DNA from: an uncultured Candidatus Pelagibacter sp.
Lineage (GTDB): Bacteria; Pseudomonadota; Alphaproteobacteria; Pelagibacterales; Pelagibacteraceae
Direction of reading: 5' to 3'
Length of the DNA: 63,087 nucleotides
Assembly (NCBI GenBank): GCA_905620465.1
Contig: CAJQTO010000011.1
Span: 1 to 63,087, forward strand
The notes beneath the pieces were generated by a model. The model did no database searches, was not told the origin of the DNA, and saw only the letters and a list, made by a program, of their open reading frames with translations. The first letter of the stretch is position 1. Every line of letters starts with the position of its first letter. Positions 20,209-31,905 of this stretch are shown here, one piece after another. The translations under genes and the position numbers were made by a program.

Positions 20209-21738
20209 ATGAATCTTATTAAGTCAACAGGGACATTTAGCTTTTTTACTCTAATTAGTAGAATCCTTGGATATATAAGAGACATATTGATTGCAATATT
20301 TCTTGGTACGGGCCCTTTGGCAGATGCATTCTTTGTTGCATTCAGAATTCCTAACACGTTTAGAAGGCTTTTTTCAGAGGGAACATTTAATTCTGCATTT
20401 GTTCCAAGCTATGCATCTGAACTCTCGCAAGGAAAAGACCAATCTAATAAATTTGCAAACAGTGTATTTAATTTATTAATGTTAGGTTTATTTTTTATAG
20501 TGATAATTATTGAAATTTTTATGCCTATTTTTGTATTTTTGATAGCACCGGGGTTTGATGGTGATAATCAAAAAATGGAGTTAGCAATTAATCTAACCAG
20601 AATAACATTTCCTTTTCTGTTTTTTATAAGCATAGCATCATTTTTTTCAGCAATTTTAAATTCACATAATAGATTTGCCATTTCATCCGCAGCTCCAATA
20701 ATTTTGAATATTATGTTGATAGGAGTTTTGTTTTATGGAAAAATTTTAAATGATCAACTTGTTTATTATTTGTCATATGCAGTTACTTTATCTGGAATTG
20801 TTCAGTTAATGTTTTTGTATGTTTTTGTAAAAAAATTTTATTTACCAAAATTTACTCTTAAAATTATAATAGATGAAAAAGTAAAAAAATTCTTTAGGAA
20901 ATTATTACCAAGTATATTTGCTTCAGGCGTAACCCAGATTAATATTTTAGTTGGAACTATTATTGCATCATTTCAAACAGGTGCAGTTTCTTATCTTTAT
21001 TATGCAGATAGAATTTATCAAATAAATTTGGCTATTGCTGGCATAGCAATAGGTACAGTCATCTTACCAAAGCTTTCAAGTTATATTCAAAATGGAAATA
21101 AAGATGAAATAATGTTAATTCAAAACAAAGCATTGGAACTAAGCTTATTTCTAAGTATTCCTGCTGCTGTTGCCCTTCTAGTTTCATCTGAACAAATTAT
21201 ATCTGCGTTATTTGGGTATGGAACATTTGATGAAGAGGGAGTTAAAAATTCTGCAAAAGCTCTTTTTTATTTTAGTTTGGGTCTACCAGCATTTTCTTTA
21301 ATAAAAATTTTTTCAAGTTTTTTCTTTGCACGACACAATACCAAAATTCCATTTTATATATCTGTAATTTCAGTCTTATTGAATATTGTTATAAGTGTTT
21401 TTTACTTTAATAGTTTTGGATTTATTATTATTCCTATCGCTACAAGTATTTCATCGTGGTTTAATTCAATTATGTTATTTGTTTTTTTAAAAAAAGATAA
21501 TTTATTTAATTTTAGCTTTTTATTTATAAGTAGATTTATAAGAATTATAATAGCCACAATTATAATGGGATTACTTTTTAATTATTTGATTAATTTTTTT
21601 GATACCAATATGAGCTATGAACAAAACTTTAAGGCCGTATACTTAATTGGAGTAGTATTATTGGGACTTATTTCTTATTTGTTAATTGCAGTTTTGATCA
21701 AAGCTTTTAAAATTAGCGATATTAAACTAAAGTACTAA
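20209..21738 (+). CDS. murJ: Lipid II flippase MurJ
   Basis: [66 protein letters not shown]. Confidence 0.96.
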   Translation: MNLIKSTGTFSFFTLISRILGYIRDILIAIFLGTGPLADAFFVAFRIPNTFRRLFSEGTFNSAFVPSYASELSQGKDQSNKFANSVFNLLMLGLFFIVIIIEIFMPIFVFLIAPGFDGDNQKMELAINLTRITFPFLFFISIASFFSAILNSHNRFAISSAAPIILNIMLIGVLFYGKILNDQLVYYLSYAVTLSGIVQLMFLYVFVKKFYLPKFTLKIIIDEKVKKFFRKLLPSIFASGVTQINILVGTIIASFQTGAVSYLYYADRIYQINLAIAGIAIGTVILPKLSSYIQNGNKDEIMLIQNKALELSLFLSIPAAVALLVSSEQIISALFGYGTFDEEGVKNSAKALFYFSLGLPAFSLIKIFSSFFFARHNTKIPFYISVISVLLNIVISVFYFNSFGFIIIPIATSISSWFNSIMLFVFLKKDNLFNFSFLFISRFIRIIIATIIMGLLFNYLINFFDTNMSYEQNFKAVYLIGVVLLGLISYLLIAVLIKAFKISDIKLKY

Positions 21739-21742
21739 ATTA

Positions 21743-22744
21743 ATGAGTAAAAAAATTTTTTCAGGAGTTCAGCCAACAGGAAATCTCCACCTAGGAAACT
21801 ATTTAGGGGCAATTAAAAATTTTGTAGAATTAAATAATGAAAAAGATAATGAGTGTTTTTTTTGTGTAGTTGATCTTCATGCAATCACCACTAAGCAAGA
21901 ACCTAAAGAATTAAAAAAAAATATAAGAGAAACGGCCGCTACATTTATCGCAAGCGGAATAGATCCAAAAAAAAGTATTATTTTTAATCAATCGATGGTT
22001 TCAGCTCATTCTGAAGCAGCCTGGATTTTAAGTTGTGTATCAAAAATTGGTTGGTTAAACAGAATGACACAATTTAAAGAAAAAGCTGGAAAAGATAAAG
22101 AAAAAGCTAGCATTGGACTTTATTCTTATCCAGTGCTGATGGCAGCAGACATATTGCTTTATGATACAACACATGTTCCAGTAGGAGATGATCAAAAACA
22201 GCATTTAGAATTGTGTAGAGATATTGCTCAAAAATTTAATAATGATTTTAATGCACCGGAATTTTTAAGGCTTCCAGAACCTTTAATTCAAAAAGAATTT
22301 TCCAGAATCATGAGTTTAAAAGATGGATTAAAAAAAATGAGTAAATCAGACCCATCTGATTTAAGTAGAGTAAATCTTACAGATGATAAGGATCAAATAT
22401 CAAATAAAATTAAAAAAGCAAAAACAGATCCTCTGCCAATACCTTCAGAATTAAATGATTTATCACAAAGACCAGAAACGGCAAATCTACTAGGCATTTA
22501 CTCTAGCCTAAAAAATCAAAATTTAGAAAAATCTATAAATGAATTTAATGGAAAGAACTTTTCTGAGTTTAAAAAAAAACTTTCTGAAATATTAATTGAA
22601 AAGATTGAGCCAATTTCAAAAGAGATAAAAAAATTACTAAAAGATGAAAAATATTTAGATACTATTTTATTAGAAGGATCTCAAAAAGCAGATGAAATTG
22701 CTTCAAAAAAAATCAAAGAAATTAAAAAACTAGTAGGTTTTTAA
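21743..22744 (+). CDS. trpS: Tryptophanyl-tRNA synthetase
   Basis: [25 protein letters not shown] motif. Confidence 0.97.
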   Translation: MSKKIFSGVQPTGNLHLGNYLGAIKNFVELNNEKDNECFFCVVDLHAITTKQEPKELKKNIRETAATFIASGIDPKKSIIFNQSMVSAHSEAAWILSCVSKIGWLNRMTQFKEKAGKDKEKASIGLYSYPVLMAADILLYDTTHVPVGDDQKQHLELCRDIAQKFNNDFNAPEFLRLPEPLIQKEFSRIMSLKDGLKKMSKSDPSDLSRVNLTDDKDQISNKIKKAKTDPLPIPSELNDLSQRPETANLLGIYSSLKNQNLEKSINEFNGKNFSEFKKKLSEILIEKIEPISKEIKKLLKDEKYLDTILLEGSQKADEIASKKIKEIKKLVGF

Positions 22745-22795
22745 TAAAATTTATTAATTAGTTTAAATGTTGTAATTAATCACTATATATAAGAT

Positions 22796-23338
22796 ATGTT
22801 CGTTCAAACAGAGATAACACCCAATCCTAATTCACTTAAGTTTATTCCAGGAAAATCCGTATCTAATAATGGATCTTTTGAAATTACAAAAAAGGAAGAA
22901 GCCGATAATGAATTAGTTAGAAATCTTTTATCCATTAATGGAGTAACAGGAATTTTTTTAGGTGCAGATTTTTTATCTATAAATAAGGCAGAAAATATAG
23001 ATTGGGAAGATATAAAACATATAGTTATATCTTTAATCAATGATTTTTATTCAAGTGGAAAAGAATTTGTAATTGATAAGAGCTTAAATGAAGAAAATAA
23101 ATCTGAATTTGATGAAATAGAAAAAAAAATAATAAAAATTTTAGATACAAAGATAAGACCCGCTGTTGCAAGAGATGGTGGTGATATTAAATTTAAAGAG
23201 TTTAAAGATGGCGTAGTAAAAGTAGAGTTGCAAGGTAGTTGTTCGGGCTGCCCCAGTTCAACCTTGACTCTTAAACAAGGTGTGCAAAATCTTTTGTGTC
23301 ACTACATACCCGAAGTTAAAGAAGTAGTTGCGATATAG
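22796..23338 (+). CDS. nfuA: NifU-like Fe-S scaffold (Nfu family)
   Basis: N-terminal Nfu_N (ITPNPNSLKFIPG) plus NifU C-domain with CXXC (GSCSGCPSSTLTLKQGVQNLL). Confidence 0.93.
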   Translation: MFVQTEITPNPNSLKFIPGKSVSNNGSFEITKKEEADNELVRNLLSINGVTGIFLGADFLSINKAENIDWEDIKHIVISLINDFYSSGKEFVIDKSLNEENKSEFDEIEKKIIKILDTKIRPAVARDGGDIKFKEFKDGVVKVELQGSCSGCPSSTLTLKQGVQNLLCHYIPEVKEVVAI

Positions 23339-23340
23339 AT

Positions 23341-24477
23341 ATGAAAAAAAATTATATAACATTTACTGAAATAAAAAAATATTTAAAAGTTAAAGGTTTT
23401 ACTTTAACCATAAAAAAAAAAAATGACTATTTTAAAAATGATAATTTAAATGTTTTGTTACGAACATTTGTAAGTAGCATAATAATAATTTTTACTTTTT
23501 ATGTGTTGCCAGTCTTTGTTGATTTTAAAGATAAAAGAATGTCAAGTTTTAAAGAGTTTAAAAATAATTCTAAGAATATTCTCAAAAACACACTAGAAAA
23601 TAAGAATCTTGGTAAACTATCTAAAGTAGATGATGATTTATTAGAAAAATATATATTTGAAGATGTGCTTGAAATTAATGATTTACCGACTGATTATGTT
23701 AGATTGAGTGCATCAACTATTGAGCAATTATTTAAAGATACTAATTATAATTTAGAAGATGTTAGACAAACAAAATTGGTTAAACCAATTTCGTTATCAT
23801 TACTACCTCAAGAAATCAAAAAAATAGAAAATACAAAAGAGAGAAAAAAATTATTTATTCAAATTATTTTACCATTGGTGATTAAAGAAAATAATAATAT
23901 TAAACTAGATAGAAAAAAGCTTTTTAGCATTATTAATAAAAACAATAACACGATATCTGAAAAGAAATGGTTAAAACAAAAATTTAAACAATACGGCGTC
24001 CGAAAAAATGATTTATTAACATTAAAAATTAGAATGGATGAAATTCCAGTATCATTAGCAATTGCGCAAGCAGCAAAAGAAACGGGCTGGGGGACATCAA
24101 GATTTGCTCAAGAAGGTAATGCACTATTTGGCCAATGGACTTGGTCTGGAGAAGGAATAAAGCCCGCAGGAGCAGAAAATAATACAACCCATAAGGTGAT
24201 GAAATTTAAAGTCTTACAGGCCTCTGTAAAAGCCTATCACAGAAATCTCAATACGCATTCTTCGTATAAAGAATTTAGAAGAGCAAGAGCTGAATCAAGA
24301 GATGAGGGTAAAATATTATTGGATAGTATAGTTCTTTCCGAACACCTAGATAAATATGCAGAGACTGGTAAGGAATATGTTAAAATTTTACAACAAATTA
24401 TAAAACAAAATCAACTAACAGACTTTGATGATGCTAAATTACTTCCAGCAAGTATTGCATTAGAGAGCTTAATTTAA
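23341..24477 (+). CDS. Glucosaminidase domain-containing (Bax-like) membrane-anchored protein
   Basis: N-terminal TM segment; SLAIAQAAKETGWGTSRFAQEGNALFGQWTW, typical Bax/glucosaminidase catalytic region. Confidence 0.83.
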   Translation: MKKNYITFTEIKKYLKVKGFTLTIKKKNDYFKNDNLNVLLRTFVSSIIIIFTFYVLPVFVDFKDKRMSSFKEFKNNSKNILKNTLENKNLGKLSKVDDDLLEKYIFEDVLEINDLPTDYVRLSASTIEQLFKDTNYNLEDVRQTKLVKPISLSLLPQEIKKIENTKERKKLFIQIILPLVIKENNNIKLDRKKLFSIINKNNNTISEKKWLKQKFKQYGVRKNDLLTLKIRMDEIPVSLAIAQAAKETGWGTSRFAQEGNALFGQWTWSGEGIKPAGAENNTTHKVMKFKVLQASVKAYHRNLNTHSSYKEFRRARAESRDEGKILLDSIVLSEHLDKYAETGKEYVKILQQIIKQNQLTDFDDAKLLPASIALESLI

Positions 24478-25535
24478 TTTTGTTGAATAGAAAACTGGAC
24501 ACCAAACCATCTCCAAACACCCTCGTCATTTAACGAGCAATTAATTCTTCCTCTGCGAAAAATAAATTTTTCTTTAAATTTTATATTTAATTTATTTTTA
24601 TTAATATAAGTTTTAGATTTTGCCCATTTATTACCTTCATTTGAAAAGCAATTAATATTATTTATATTATTTTGGTTTTTAAAAAACTCTACTGAAAACA
24701 TAGGAGGGTTATTTTTAATTGTTATGTATTTATCAATAGGAAGAAGATTTTTATATTGCAAAGGCTCAAGATTAATTAAAAATGTGAATCTTTTTAAATC
24801 ACCATATTTTTCATTGATTGGAAATCGAGGTAATTCGAATCTATTTTTATTTATATCAATTACGCCAGAGTGCTGTCCAAAAGAAAATTTAAAATTTTTA
24901 GAAATATATTCCTTTATATCCTCGCTATATTCTCCAAAAGGATATGAAAAAAATATGGGATTATATCCGAGTTTATTAGTAAAAACTTTACTAGCTTTAT
25001 TTATATCACTTATAAAATCCTTTTTTTTTAAGTTAACTAAATAATCATGTGAATGAGAATGGTTGCCTATATATACAGTATGTTCTTTCTCTATTTCATT
25101 TATTTGATCCCAATTCATATATCCTTTTTTCCCTATAGCCTCAGTCGAGACAAACAAAATAAAAGGAATTTGATTCTTTTTTAAGTATGGCCATGCAACC
25201 TCATAAAATGAAGAGAAGGCGTCATCTATAGTTATAAGAATTTTTTTTTCATTTTTTGGAACAGTAAAATTTTTTTCTAGATCTCCAGGATCATAAAAAT
25301 TATAATTTAAGTTCTTAATTATTTTGATTTGATCTAAAAAAATATCCATTTGAATATTCGTTGATGGGTACTTTTCTTCGTTAAATCTATGATACATCAA
25401 CGAAAGTATACCTTTATCGTTCGAATAATATTTGATATTATTTTCATCTGCTCTAGAATTAGAAATAAATATTATTATTATAATGAGCAGCTTAATTGTA
25501 GATGCAGCAAAAGATAAAATTTTTTTAACACACAT
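24474..25535 (-). CDS. Polysaccharide deacetylase family protein (secreted)
   Basis: LMYHRF, ILITIDDAFSSFYEVAWPYLKKNQIPFILFVST, IGNHSHSHDYL: NodB motifs; signal-peptide-like N-terminus. Confidence 0.85.
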   Translation of the reverse strand: MCVKKILSFAASTIKLLIIIIIFISNSRADENNIKYYSNDKGILSLMYHRFNEEKYPSTNIQMDIFLDQIKIIKNLNYNFYDPGDLEKNFTVPKNEKKILITIDDAFSSFYEVAWPYLKKNQIPFILFVSTEAIGKKGYMNWDQINEIEKEHTVYIGNHSHSHDYLVNLKKKDFISDINKASKVFTNKLGYNPIFFSYPFGEYSEDIKEYISKNFKFSFGQHSGVIDINKNRFELPRFPINEKYGDLKRFTFLINLEPLQYKNLLPIDKYITIKNNPPMFSVEFFKNQNNINNINCFSNEGNKWAKSKTYINKNKLNIKFKEKFIFRRGRINCSLNDEGVWRWFGVQFSIQQN

Positions 25536-25869
25536 AGTAGATAAAAATATTTATACTTGTGGTTACGAAAATAGCAAAATTAATTTTGAAAAATTAATTA
25601 TACTAATTAATGAGTTTTTAGAAAATAATAAGAGCTCACTTAATGAAATAAAGGTTATTTATGTTAATAGAGGGCCAGGTAGTTTTGCGGGTATAAGAAA
25701 TTCACTTGCAACCATTAAAGCTTTATTTTTAACCAAAAAAATAGACTATTATTGTTTTAGTTTTCTAGATTTTGAGAAATCGAATAAAGCTAAATATGAA
25801 AATGTCCCGCATTTATGTGATAAATTTAAAATTAAAAAGAATTTGATTAATCCTATTTACTTAAGTTAA
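25483..25869 (+). CDS. tsaB: TsaB-like t6A biosynthesis protein, shortened (129 aa)
   Basis: MSSLIVDAAKDKIFL...VNRGPGSFAGIRNSLATIKAL (TsaB signature); ends NPIYLS, resembling the usual TsaB C-terminal tail. Located upstream of fur. Confidence 0.8.
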   Translation: MSSLIVDAAKDKIFLTHIVDKNIYTCGYENSKINFEKLIILINEFLENNKSSLNEIKVIYVNRGPGSFAGIRNSLATIKALFLTKKIDYYCFSFLDFEKSNKAKYENVPHLCDKFKIKKNLINPIYLS

Positions 25870-25877
25870 AATTGAAT

Positions 25878-26288
25878 ATGTCAGAAAATATAGAACAAAA
25901 ATGTTTATCAAAAGGTGTAAAGCTCACTGAGCAAAGAAAAATTATAGCTAAAATTATGTCAGGATCTAGTGATCACCCTGATGTAGATGAACTTTATAAT
26001 AGAGTATCAAAAATTGATTCAAAAATTAGTATTGCAACCGTCTATAGAACAGTAAAGCTGTTTGAGGAGTCTGGAATTTTAGCAAAACATGAATTTAAAG
26101 GGAGCAAGGCTAGATATGAAGAACTTAATGAAGGACATCACGACCATTTAATAGATGTTAAATCTGGAAAAATAATAGAATTTGTAGACGAAGAAATTGA
26201 AAAGTTACAAAAAAAAGTTGCTGAAAAGTATGGTTATAATTTAGTAGATCATAAATTAGAACTGTATGGGGTTAAAAAAAAAACCTAA
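25878..26288 (+). CDS. fur: Fur family transcriptional regulator
   Basis: KLTEQRKIIAKIMSGSSDHPDVDELYNRVSKIDSKISIATVYRTVKLFEESGIL; EGHHDHLIDVKSGKIIEF. Confidence 0.93.
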   Translation: MSENIEQKCLSKGVKLTEQRKIIAKIMSGSSDHPDVDELYNRVSKIDSKISIATVYRTVKLFEESGILAKHEFKGSKARYEELNEGHHDHLIDVKSGKIIEFVDEEIEKLQKKVAEKYGYNLVDHKLELYGVKKKT

Positions 26289-26293
26289 AGTAA

Positions 26294-27634
26294 ATGGTAA
26301 AAAAAATATTTATAAAAACATTTGGATGTCAAATGAATGAGTATGATTCAAACCGTATTTATGATTCCGTTAAAAAAATTGGTTTTGAGAAAACAGATAA
26401 ATATGAAGATGCAAACTGTTATATTTTAAATACATGTCATATAAGAGACAAAGCAAAAGAAAAAGTTTATCATGAAATAGGAAGGGTAAAAAAAAAATTT
26501 AGATTTCAAAAAAAACCAATTGTTATTGTTGCAGGTTGTGTAGCTCAAGCAGAAAATCAAGAAATGTTAAAGAGGGAACCTTACATAGATATAGTAATAG
26601 GCCCTCAAGCATATCATAAAATTAATGACACAATTTTAAATTATTTTAAGAAAAAAAAAAAATATGATGAAACAGAGTTTGATACTATTTCTAAGTTTAA
26701 CTATCTAAGTAAAATTAAAAATAAAGATAGTAAGATATCATCTTTTTTAACAATACAAGAAGGATGTGATAAGTTTTGCCACTTTTGTGTTGTGCCATAT
26801 ACAAGAGGGCCTGAATACTCTAGGCCATTTACTCAAATTATTAAAGAGGTAGTAGAATTAATTCAAAATGGAACAAAAGAGATTATTCTATTGGGACAAA
26901 ATGTTAATGCCTACAGCTACAGAGAAAAAAATAAAGAATTTAGACTGTCTGATTTAATATTAGAATTGGAGAAATTTTCAGAGATAGAACGAATCCGGTA
27001 CACCACCTCCCATCCAAAAGACATGACGGAAGATTTATTAAATGTCTATAAAAAAAGTAAAAAACTAATGCCGCTTGTTCATTTGCCAGTACAGAGTGGT
27101 TCTAATAAAATTTTAAAATTAATGAATCGAAAACATACTATTGAAGAATATTTAAAAATTTATAAAAAATTAAAAGATATAAATCCTAATATAGAGTTTT
27201 CTAGTGATTTTATCATAGGATATCCTCAAGAAGAAGAAGAAGATTTTAAAGATACATTAAGACTAGTTAAAAATATAAAATTTGTAAATTCATATTCATT
27301 TATTTTTAGTCCCAGGCCAGGAACTGTGGCTGCTGACTTAGATTTAGTTGATAAAAGTCAATCTAAAGCAAGATTAGAAATTATTCAAAAATTATTATTT
27401 GAATATCAGATCAGTAAAAATAAATCTTTAGAACAAAAAATTGTAAATGTATTGGTAGAAAATCAAATGAAAGATAAAGTAAAGTTATTTGGCAGAACAG
27501 AACATATGACATCGGTAATATTCGATGGTGGTATAGAAAATATTGGAAAAATAGTGCAAGTAGAAATAAGTAGTAGTAGTCAAAACAGTTTGTTTGGAAA
27601 AATTAAAAGAAACTACAATCAAAAGGTAGCTTAA
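26294..27634 (+). CDS. miaB: tRNA-2-methylthio-N6-dimethylallyladenosine synthase
   Basis: KTFGCQMNEYDS; radical-SAM CDKFCHFCVVPYTRG; TRAM-like C-terminus. Confidence 0.96.
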   Translation: MVKKIFIKTFGCQMNEYDSNRIYDSVKKIGFEKTDKYEDANCYILNTCHIRDKAKEKVYHEIGRVKKKFRFQKKPIVIVAGCVAQAENQEMLKREPYIDIVIGPQAYHKINDTILNYFKKKKKYDETEFDTISKFNYLSKIKNKDSKISSFLTIQEGCDKFCHFCVVPYTRGPEYSRPFTQIIKEVVELIQNGTKEIILLGQNVNAYSYREKNKEFRLSDLILELEKFSEIERIRYTTSHPKDMTEDLLNVYKKSKKLMPLVHLPVQSGSNKILKLMNRKHTIEEYLKIYKKLKDINPNIEFSSDFIIGYPQEEEEDFKDTLRLVKNIKFVNSYSFIFSPRPGTVAADLDLVDKSQSKARLEIIQKLLFEYQISKNKSLEQKIVNVLVENQMKDKVKLFGRTEHMTSVIFDGGIENIGKIVQVEISSSSQNSLFGKIKRNYNQKVA

Positions 27635-27637
27635 AAA

Positions 27638-28645
27638 TTGAGAAACATACAATCAAAAAGAATTAATTCAATTTTAAAGTTTGTTTATTCTGACAACAAT
27701 TCATTAAGTGTAATTTTCCACGATAACGATTTATTACTGGGTGTTGTTGGAGAATTTAATAAAAATTTAAAGGAGTTAGAAAAAATTACCAATACCAGTT
27801 TATATTCTAGGGGAAATTCGATTATAATAAAATCAAGTCCTGAAAAAAATGAAATTACAAAAAATGCTATTCAATTTTTGGCAAACCAATTTATTAATAA
27901 TGGTAGTATTGAAAAAAAGGATATAATCTCATCAATAGATAAATTTATGATCGACGAAAAAGTTAAAAATAAAAATCAAAACATTTCTGATATTATTAAT
28001 ACTCCAAAAAAATCAGTAATACCAAGATCTGAAAGACAAAAAGAATATGTGAGAGCATTAAGACAAAGTGATATTGTTATATCTGCTGGACCAGCAGGAA
28101 CTGGTAAAACGTTTTTAGCGGTCGCTGTAGGTCTTACAATGTTATTAGATAAAAAAATTGAGAGAATTATATTATCAAGACCAGCTGTTGAAGCTGGTGA
28201 ACGATTAGGTTTTTTACCAGGTGATTTGAAGGAAAAAGTTGATCCGTATTTAAGACCTTTATATGACTCACTTTATGATCTTTTTGATTATGAAAAAATC
28301 CAAAGAATGATCGAAATTGGAGATATTGAAATAGCACCCTTAGCTTTTATGAGAGGAAGGACATTAAAAAATTCCTTTGCGATATTAGATGAAGCGCAAA
28401 ATGCTACAGATACTCAGATTAAAATGTTTTTAACACGTATTGGTGAAAATTCAAAAATCGTAATTAACGGAGATCCATCTCAAATTGATTTACCCAATAA
28501 AAGTACGTCTGGATTAAGTAGATCAAAAAAATTATTAGGACATTTAGATGAGATTGCTGTTGTAGATTTTGATCATTCTGATGTAGTAAGACATCCTTTA
28601 GTTTCTAAGATTGTAAAGGCTTATTCAGATAAAGATAATGATTAA
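27638..28645 (+). CDS. phoH: PhoH family ATPase (TTG start)
   Basis: [56 protein letters not shown]. Confidence 0.95.
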   Translation: MRNIQSKRINSILKFVYSDNNSLSVIFHDNDLLLGVVGEFNKNLKELEKITNTSLYSRGNSIIIKSSPEKNEITKNAIQFLANQFINNGSIEKKDIISSIDKFMIDEKVKNKNQNISDIINTPKKSVIPRSERQKEYVRALRQSDIVISAGPAGTGKTFLAVAVGLTMLLDKKIERIILSRPAVEAGERLGFLPGDLKEKVDPYLRPLYDSLYDLFDYEKIQRMIEIGDIEIAPLAFMRGRTLKNSFAILDEAQNATDTQIKMFLTRIGENSKIVINGDPSQIDLPNKSTSGLSRSKKLLGHLDEIAVVDFDHSDVVRHPLVSKIVKAYSDKDND

Positions 28646-29108
28646 TATTGAAGTTGTCTCTGATAATAATCTTTGGAATAAAAAAATAAAAAAAAAAATT
28701 ATTTTTTTTAATATCTTAACAAAACTTTTACCAAAGAAATATAGATTTATAAAAAAAAAAGTAAGTTTATCAGTCTTATTGTCTAATAATAAAAATATTC
28801 AAAAATTGAATAAAAAATTTAGAAATAAAAATAAACCAACAGATGTTCTATCTTTTCCTGCGGAAAAAAAAATTGATATAACAAAAAATTCTTATTTAGG
28901 AGATATAATTATCAGTTATGAATTTATTGATAAACCAAAAAAATTAACTAACTTAGAATTTAAAAAAAAAGTTGCCAAAACTTTTATTCATGGTTTTCTT
29001 CACCTTTTAGGTTACGATCATATTAAATTAAAAGATTTTAAAAAAATGATTAAAGAAGAAGAAAAAATTTATAAACTTATTAATATAAAAAATACATATT
29101 TTGTTTAA
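28638..29108 (+). CDS. ybeY: Endoribonuclease YbeY
   Basis: [25 protein letters not shown] zinc motif. Confidence 0.95.
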   Translation: MINIEVVSDNNLWNKKIKKKIIFFNILTKLLPKKYRFIKKKVSLSVLLSNNKNIQKLNKKFRNKNKPTDVLSFPAEKKIDITKNSYLGDIIISYEFIDKPKKLTNLEFKKKVAKTFIHGFLHLLGYDHIKLKDFKKMIKEEEKIYKLINIKNTYFV

Positions 29109-30645
29109 AAATAATTTTTTAAATTCCATATATCTTATTTTTATAGGAGTTATTAGCGCATTTAGCTTGCCACCATATAATTATTTCATAATTAATTTTA
29201 TAACATTTACTTTATTTTTTATTTTCATATTTAATAAAAAAAAAAATTTTTTAAAAAATAAACACTTTTTCTTGTACGGATGGTCTTTTGGTTTTGGATA
29301 TTTTTTAAGTGGGTTATACTGGATATCAATTTCGTTAACTTTTGATCAAACTTTTAGATTTTTAATACCATTTGCTATAGTTTTAATACCAGCTTTTCTT
29401 GCATTATTTTATGGTATAATTACATATTTATTTTCAATTCTTTATTCAAAAAAAGTGGTTGTATCATTTTTAATATTTTCAATTTTATTTGGAACTATTG
29501 AACTAGTAAGAGGATTTATTTTCACTGGTTTTCCATGGAATTTAATTGCATTTAGTTTTTCAGAAAACACAAATTTTATTCAAATATTATCAATTATTGG
29601 AACATATTCATTTAATCTAATTTGTATTTCTTTATTTACATCCCCGGCTATACTTATTTTAAGAAAATCTAAAAGTGAAATTTTTGCATGCTTTCTTTTT
29701 ACCTTTATCGCAGTTATTTTTTTAATTTTTGGAACTGTAAGAAATAATCAGATTGATTTAGTTAAAAAAAATAATCATGATTATATAATTAGAGTAATTT
29801 CACCAAATATTAGTCTAGATAGTTTTTATTCAGCAGAAAATGAATTAAAAATAATCAATGAACTAATTTCTTTAAGTAATCCAAAAGATAATCAACCAAC
29901 TATTTTTCTGTGGCCCGAAGGAATAATTCCAGATAGCTATTTGGGAGATATGAAGATTTATGAAGATTTATTTTCAAAAAACTTTAGTAAAAATCACATA
30001 ATAATAATGGGTATAAAAGACCTAGATAGCAAAAATAATAAAAATTTATATTTTAATTCATTAGCAGTATTTGATAACGAATTAAATTTAATCAAATCAT
30101 ATAATAAAATTAATTTAGTTCCATTTGGAGAGTTTATGCCATTCGAAAACTTTTTTAAATTTATAGGTATTGGAACAATTACAAATAATCAGCAATCGTT
30201 TTCGCGTGGATTAGATAGAAAACCTTTGAATATAAATAATAATAAATTTAATTTAAGTTTATTACCTCTAATTTGTTATGAAATTATTTATTCTGGCAGA
30301 TTATCCAAGAATTCAAATTTTGATTATATTATTAATATTTCAGAAGACGGGTGGTTTGGTAAATCAATTGGTCCAAAACAACATTTTGCTCATAGTATTT
30401 TTAGGTCTATTGAAAGTGGAAAGTATATAATTAGATCTGCAAATAATGGAATTTCAGCGATCATAAATCCACTAGGAACTGTAGAAAAACAAGTTAAATT
30501 CGGAAATACTGGTCATATTGATTTTACCGAGAGTAAGGACTTAAAAACCACACTATTTGCACGATATGGAAATATAATCTTTATAATTTTAATTTTATTA
30601 TATATTTTTTTAATTTTTTCATTTAATAGGATTGAAAATGAGTAA
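29101..30645 (+). CDS. lnt: Apolipoprotein N-acyltransferase (TTG start)
   Basis: Multi-TM N-terminus; nitrilase-like domain LWPEGIIP...[13 protein letters not shown]...[11 protein letters not shown]. Confidence 0.93.
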   Translation: MFKNNFLNSIYLIFIGVISAFSLPPYNYFIINFITFTLFFIFIFNKKKNFLKNKHFFLYGWSFGFGYFLSGLYWISISLTFDQTFRFLIPFAIVLIPAFLALFYGIITYLFSILYSKKVVVSFLIFSILFGTIELVRGFIFTGFPWNLIAFSFSENTNFIQILSIIGTYSFNLICISLFTSPAILILRKSKSEIFACFLFTFIAVIFLIFGTVRNNQIDLVKKNNHDYIIRVISPNISLDSFYSAENELKIINELISLSNPKDNQPTIFLWPEGIIPDSYLGDMKIYEDLFSKNFSKNHIIIMGIKDLDSKNNKNLYFNSLAVFDNELNLIKSYNKINLVPFGEFMPFENFFKFIGIGTITNNQQSFSRGLDRKPLNINNNKFNLSLLPLICYEIIYSGRLSKNSNFDYIINISEDGWFGKSIGPKQHFAHSIFRSIESGKYIIRSANNGISAIINPLGTVEKQVKFGNTGHIDFTESKDLKTTLFARYGNIIFIILILLYIFLIFSFNRIENE

Positions 30646-31807
30646 CTTAAAAAATTTTTTATTTACTAGCGAATCAGTATCTGAAGGTCATCCCGACAAA
30701 GTATCAGATCGTATCTCAGATATGGTGGTAGATAGTTATCTTGCTAGGGATCCTTTTTCTAGAGTGGCTTGTGAAACATTAACCACAACAAATAAAGTAA
30801 TTCTTGCTGGAGAAGTAAGAGGTCCAGAAATTAAAAAAGAAGAACTAATTCAAAAAGTCAGAGATTGTATTAAAGATATTGGATATGACCAAGAAGGTTT
30901 TACTTGGAAGGATGATACTAAAATAGAAAGTCATTTACATTCACAGTCTACGGATATTGCAATGGGAGTAGACTCTTCAGGAAACAAAGATGAAGGAGCT
31001 GGTGACCAAGGAATAATGTTTGGTTATGCTTGTAATGAAACAGAAGAATTAATGCCAGCACCAATTCATTATTCTCACAAAATTTTAAGACTTATGGCAG
31101 AAGATAGAAAATCTGGAAAATTGAAAAATATAGAACCAGATTCAAAGAGCCAAGTTACCTTTGAATATATTGATGGAAAGCCAACTAAAGTTAAATCAGT
31201 TGTAATATCATCACAACACTCTGCTGATGTAGATCAAAGCAAAGTAAGAGAATTGTTAAAACCCTATATGTTGAAATCAATTCCAGAAAAATTTTTAAAA
31301 GATTTTAATGAAGAAGAGCTTTATATAAATCCTACTGGAAATTTCGTAATAGGAGGACCAGATGGAGATTGTGGTTTAACAGGTAGAAAAATTATTGTTG
31401 ATACTTATGGTGGTGCAGCGCCTCATGGTGGTGGAGCCTTTTCAGGAAAAGATCCAACTAAAGTTGATAGATCAGCAGCTTACGCTTCAAGATATATTGC
31501 AAAAAATATTGTTGCTTCAAAAATTGCAGACAAATGTTTAATTCAATTAGCTTACGCTATTGGAGTTTCAAAACCTTTATCTATTTATATAGATTTATTT
31601 GATAATGATTTAGAAAAGAATAAATTTATCTTAGAAAAAATTTCAAAAAACTTTGATTTAAGCCCTAGAGGAATAAGAGAAATGTTAGGCTTGAATAAAC
31701 CAATTTATGAAAAAACAGCAGCGTATGGTCACTTTGGAAGAACTCCAGAAGCTAATGGCTCATTTTCATGGGAAAAAACAGATAAAAAAGACATTTTTTC
31801 TAAATAG
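30638..31807 (+). CDS. metK: S-adenosylmethionine synthase
   Basis: [50 protein letters not shown]. Confidence 0.98.
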   Translation: MSNLKNFLFTSESVSEGHPDKVSDRISDMVVDSYLARDPFSRVACETLTTTNKVILAGEVRGPEIKKEELIQKVRDCIKDIGYDQEGFTWKDDTKIESHLHSQSTDIAMGVDSSGNKDEGAGDQGIMFGYACNETEELMPAPIHYSHKILRLMAEDRKSGKLKNIEPDSKSQVTFEYIDGKPTKVKSVVISSQHSADVDQSKVRELLKPYMLKSIPEKFLKDFNEEELYINPTGNFVIGGPDGDCGLTGRKIIVDTYGGAAPHGGGAFSGKDPTKVDRSAAYASRYIAKNIVASKIADKCLIQLAYAIGVSKPLSIYIDLFDNDLEKNKFILEKISKNFDLSPRGIREMLGLNKPIYEKTAAYGHFGRTPEANGSFSWEKTDKKDIFSK

Positions 31808-31813
31808 TTGCTA

Positions 31814-31841
31814 TTGAATTAAAATAAAATCTTTATATATT
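31814..31841 (+). promoter_or_regulatory. Candidate sigma70-like promoter for nusA
   Basis: TTGAAT (31814-31819), 16-bp spacer, TATATT (31836-31841). Eye-picked in AT-rich DNA. Confidence 0.35.
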
Positions 31842-31866
31842 GCCCTTACATTATTAAAATTACAAG

Positions 31867-31890
31867 ATGGGCTTAAGCCCATTTTTTTTT
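31867..31890 (+). terminator. Intrinsic terminator/attenuator between metK and nusA
   Basis: Perfect palindrome ATGGGCTTAAGCCCAT followed immediately by T8; 15 nt before the nusA ATG (31906). Confidence 0.82.
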
Positions 31891-31905
31891 GGAACCAATA
31901 AAAAT

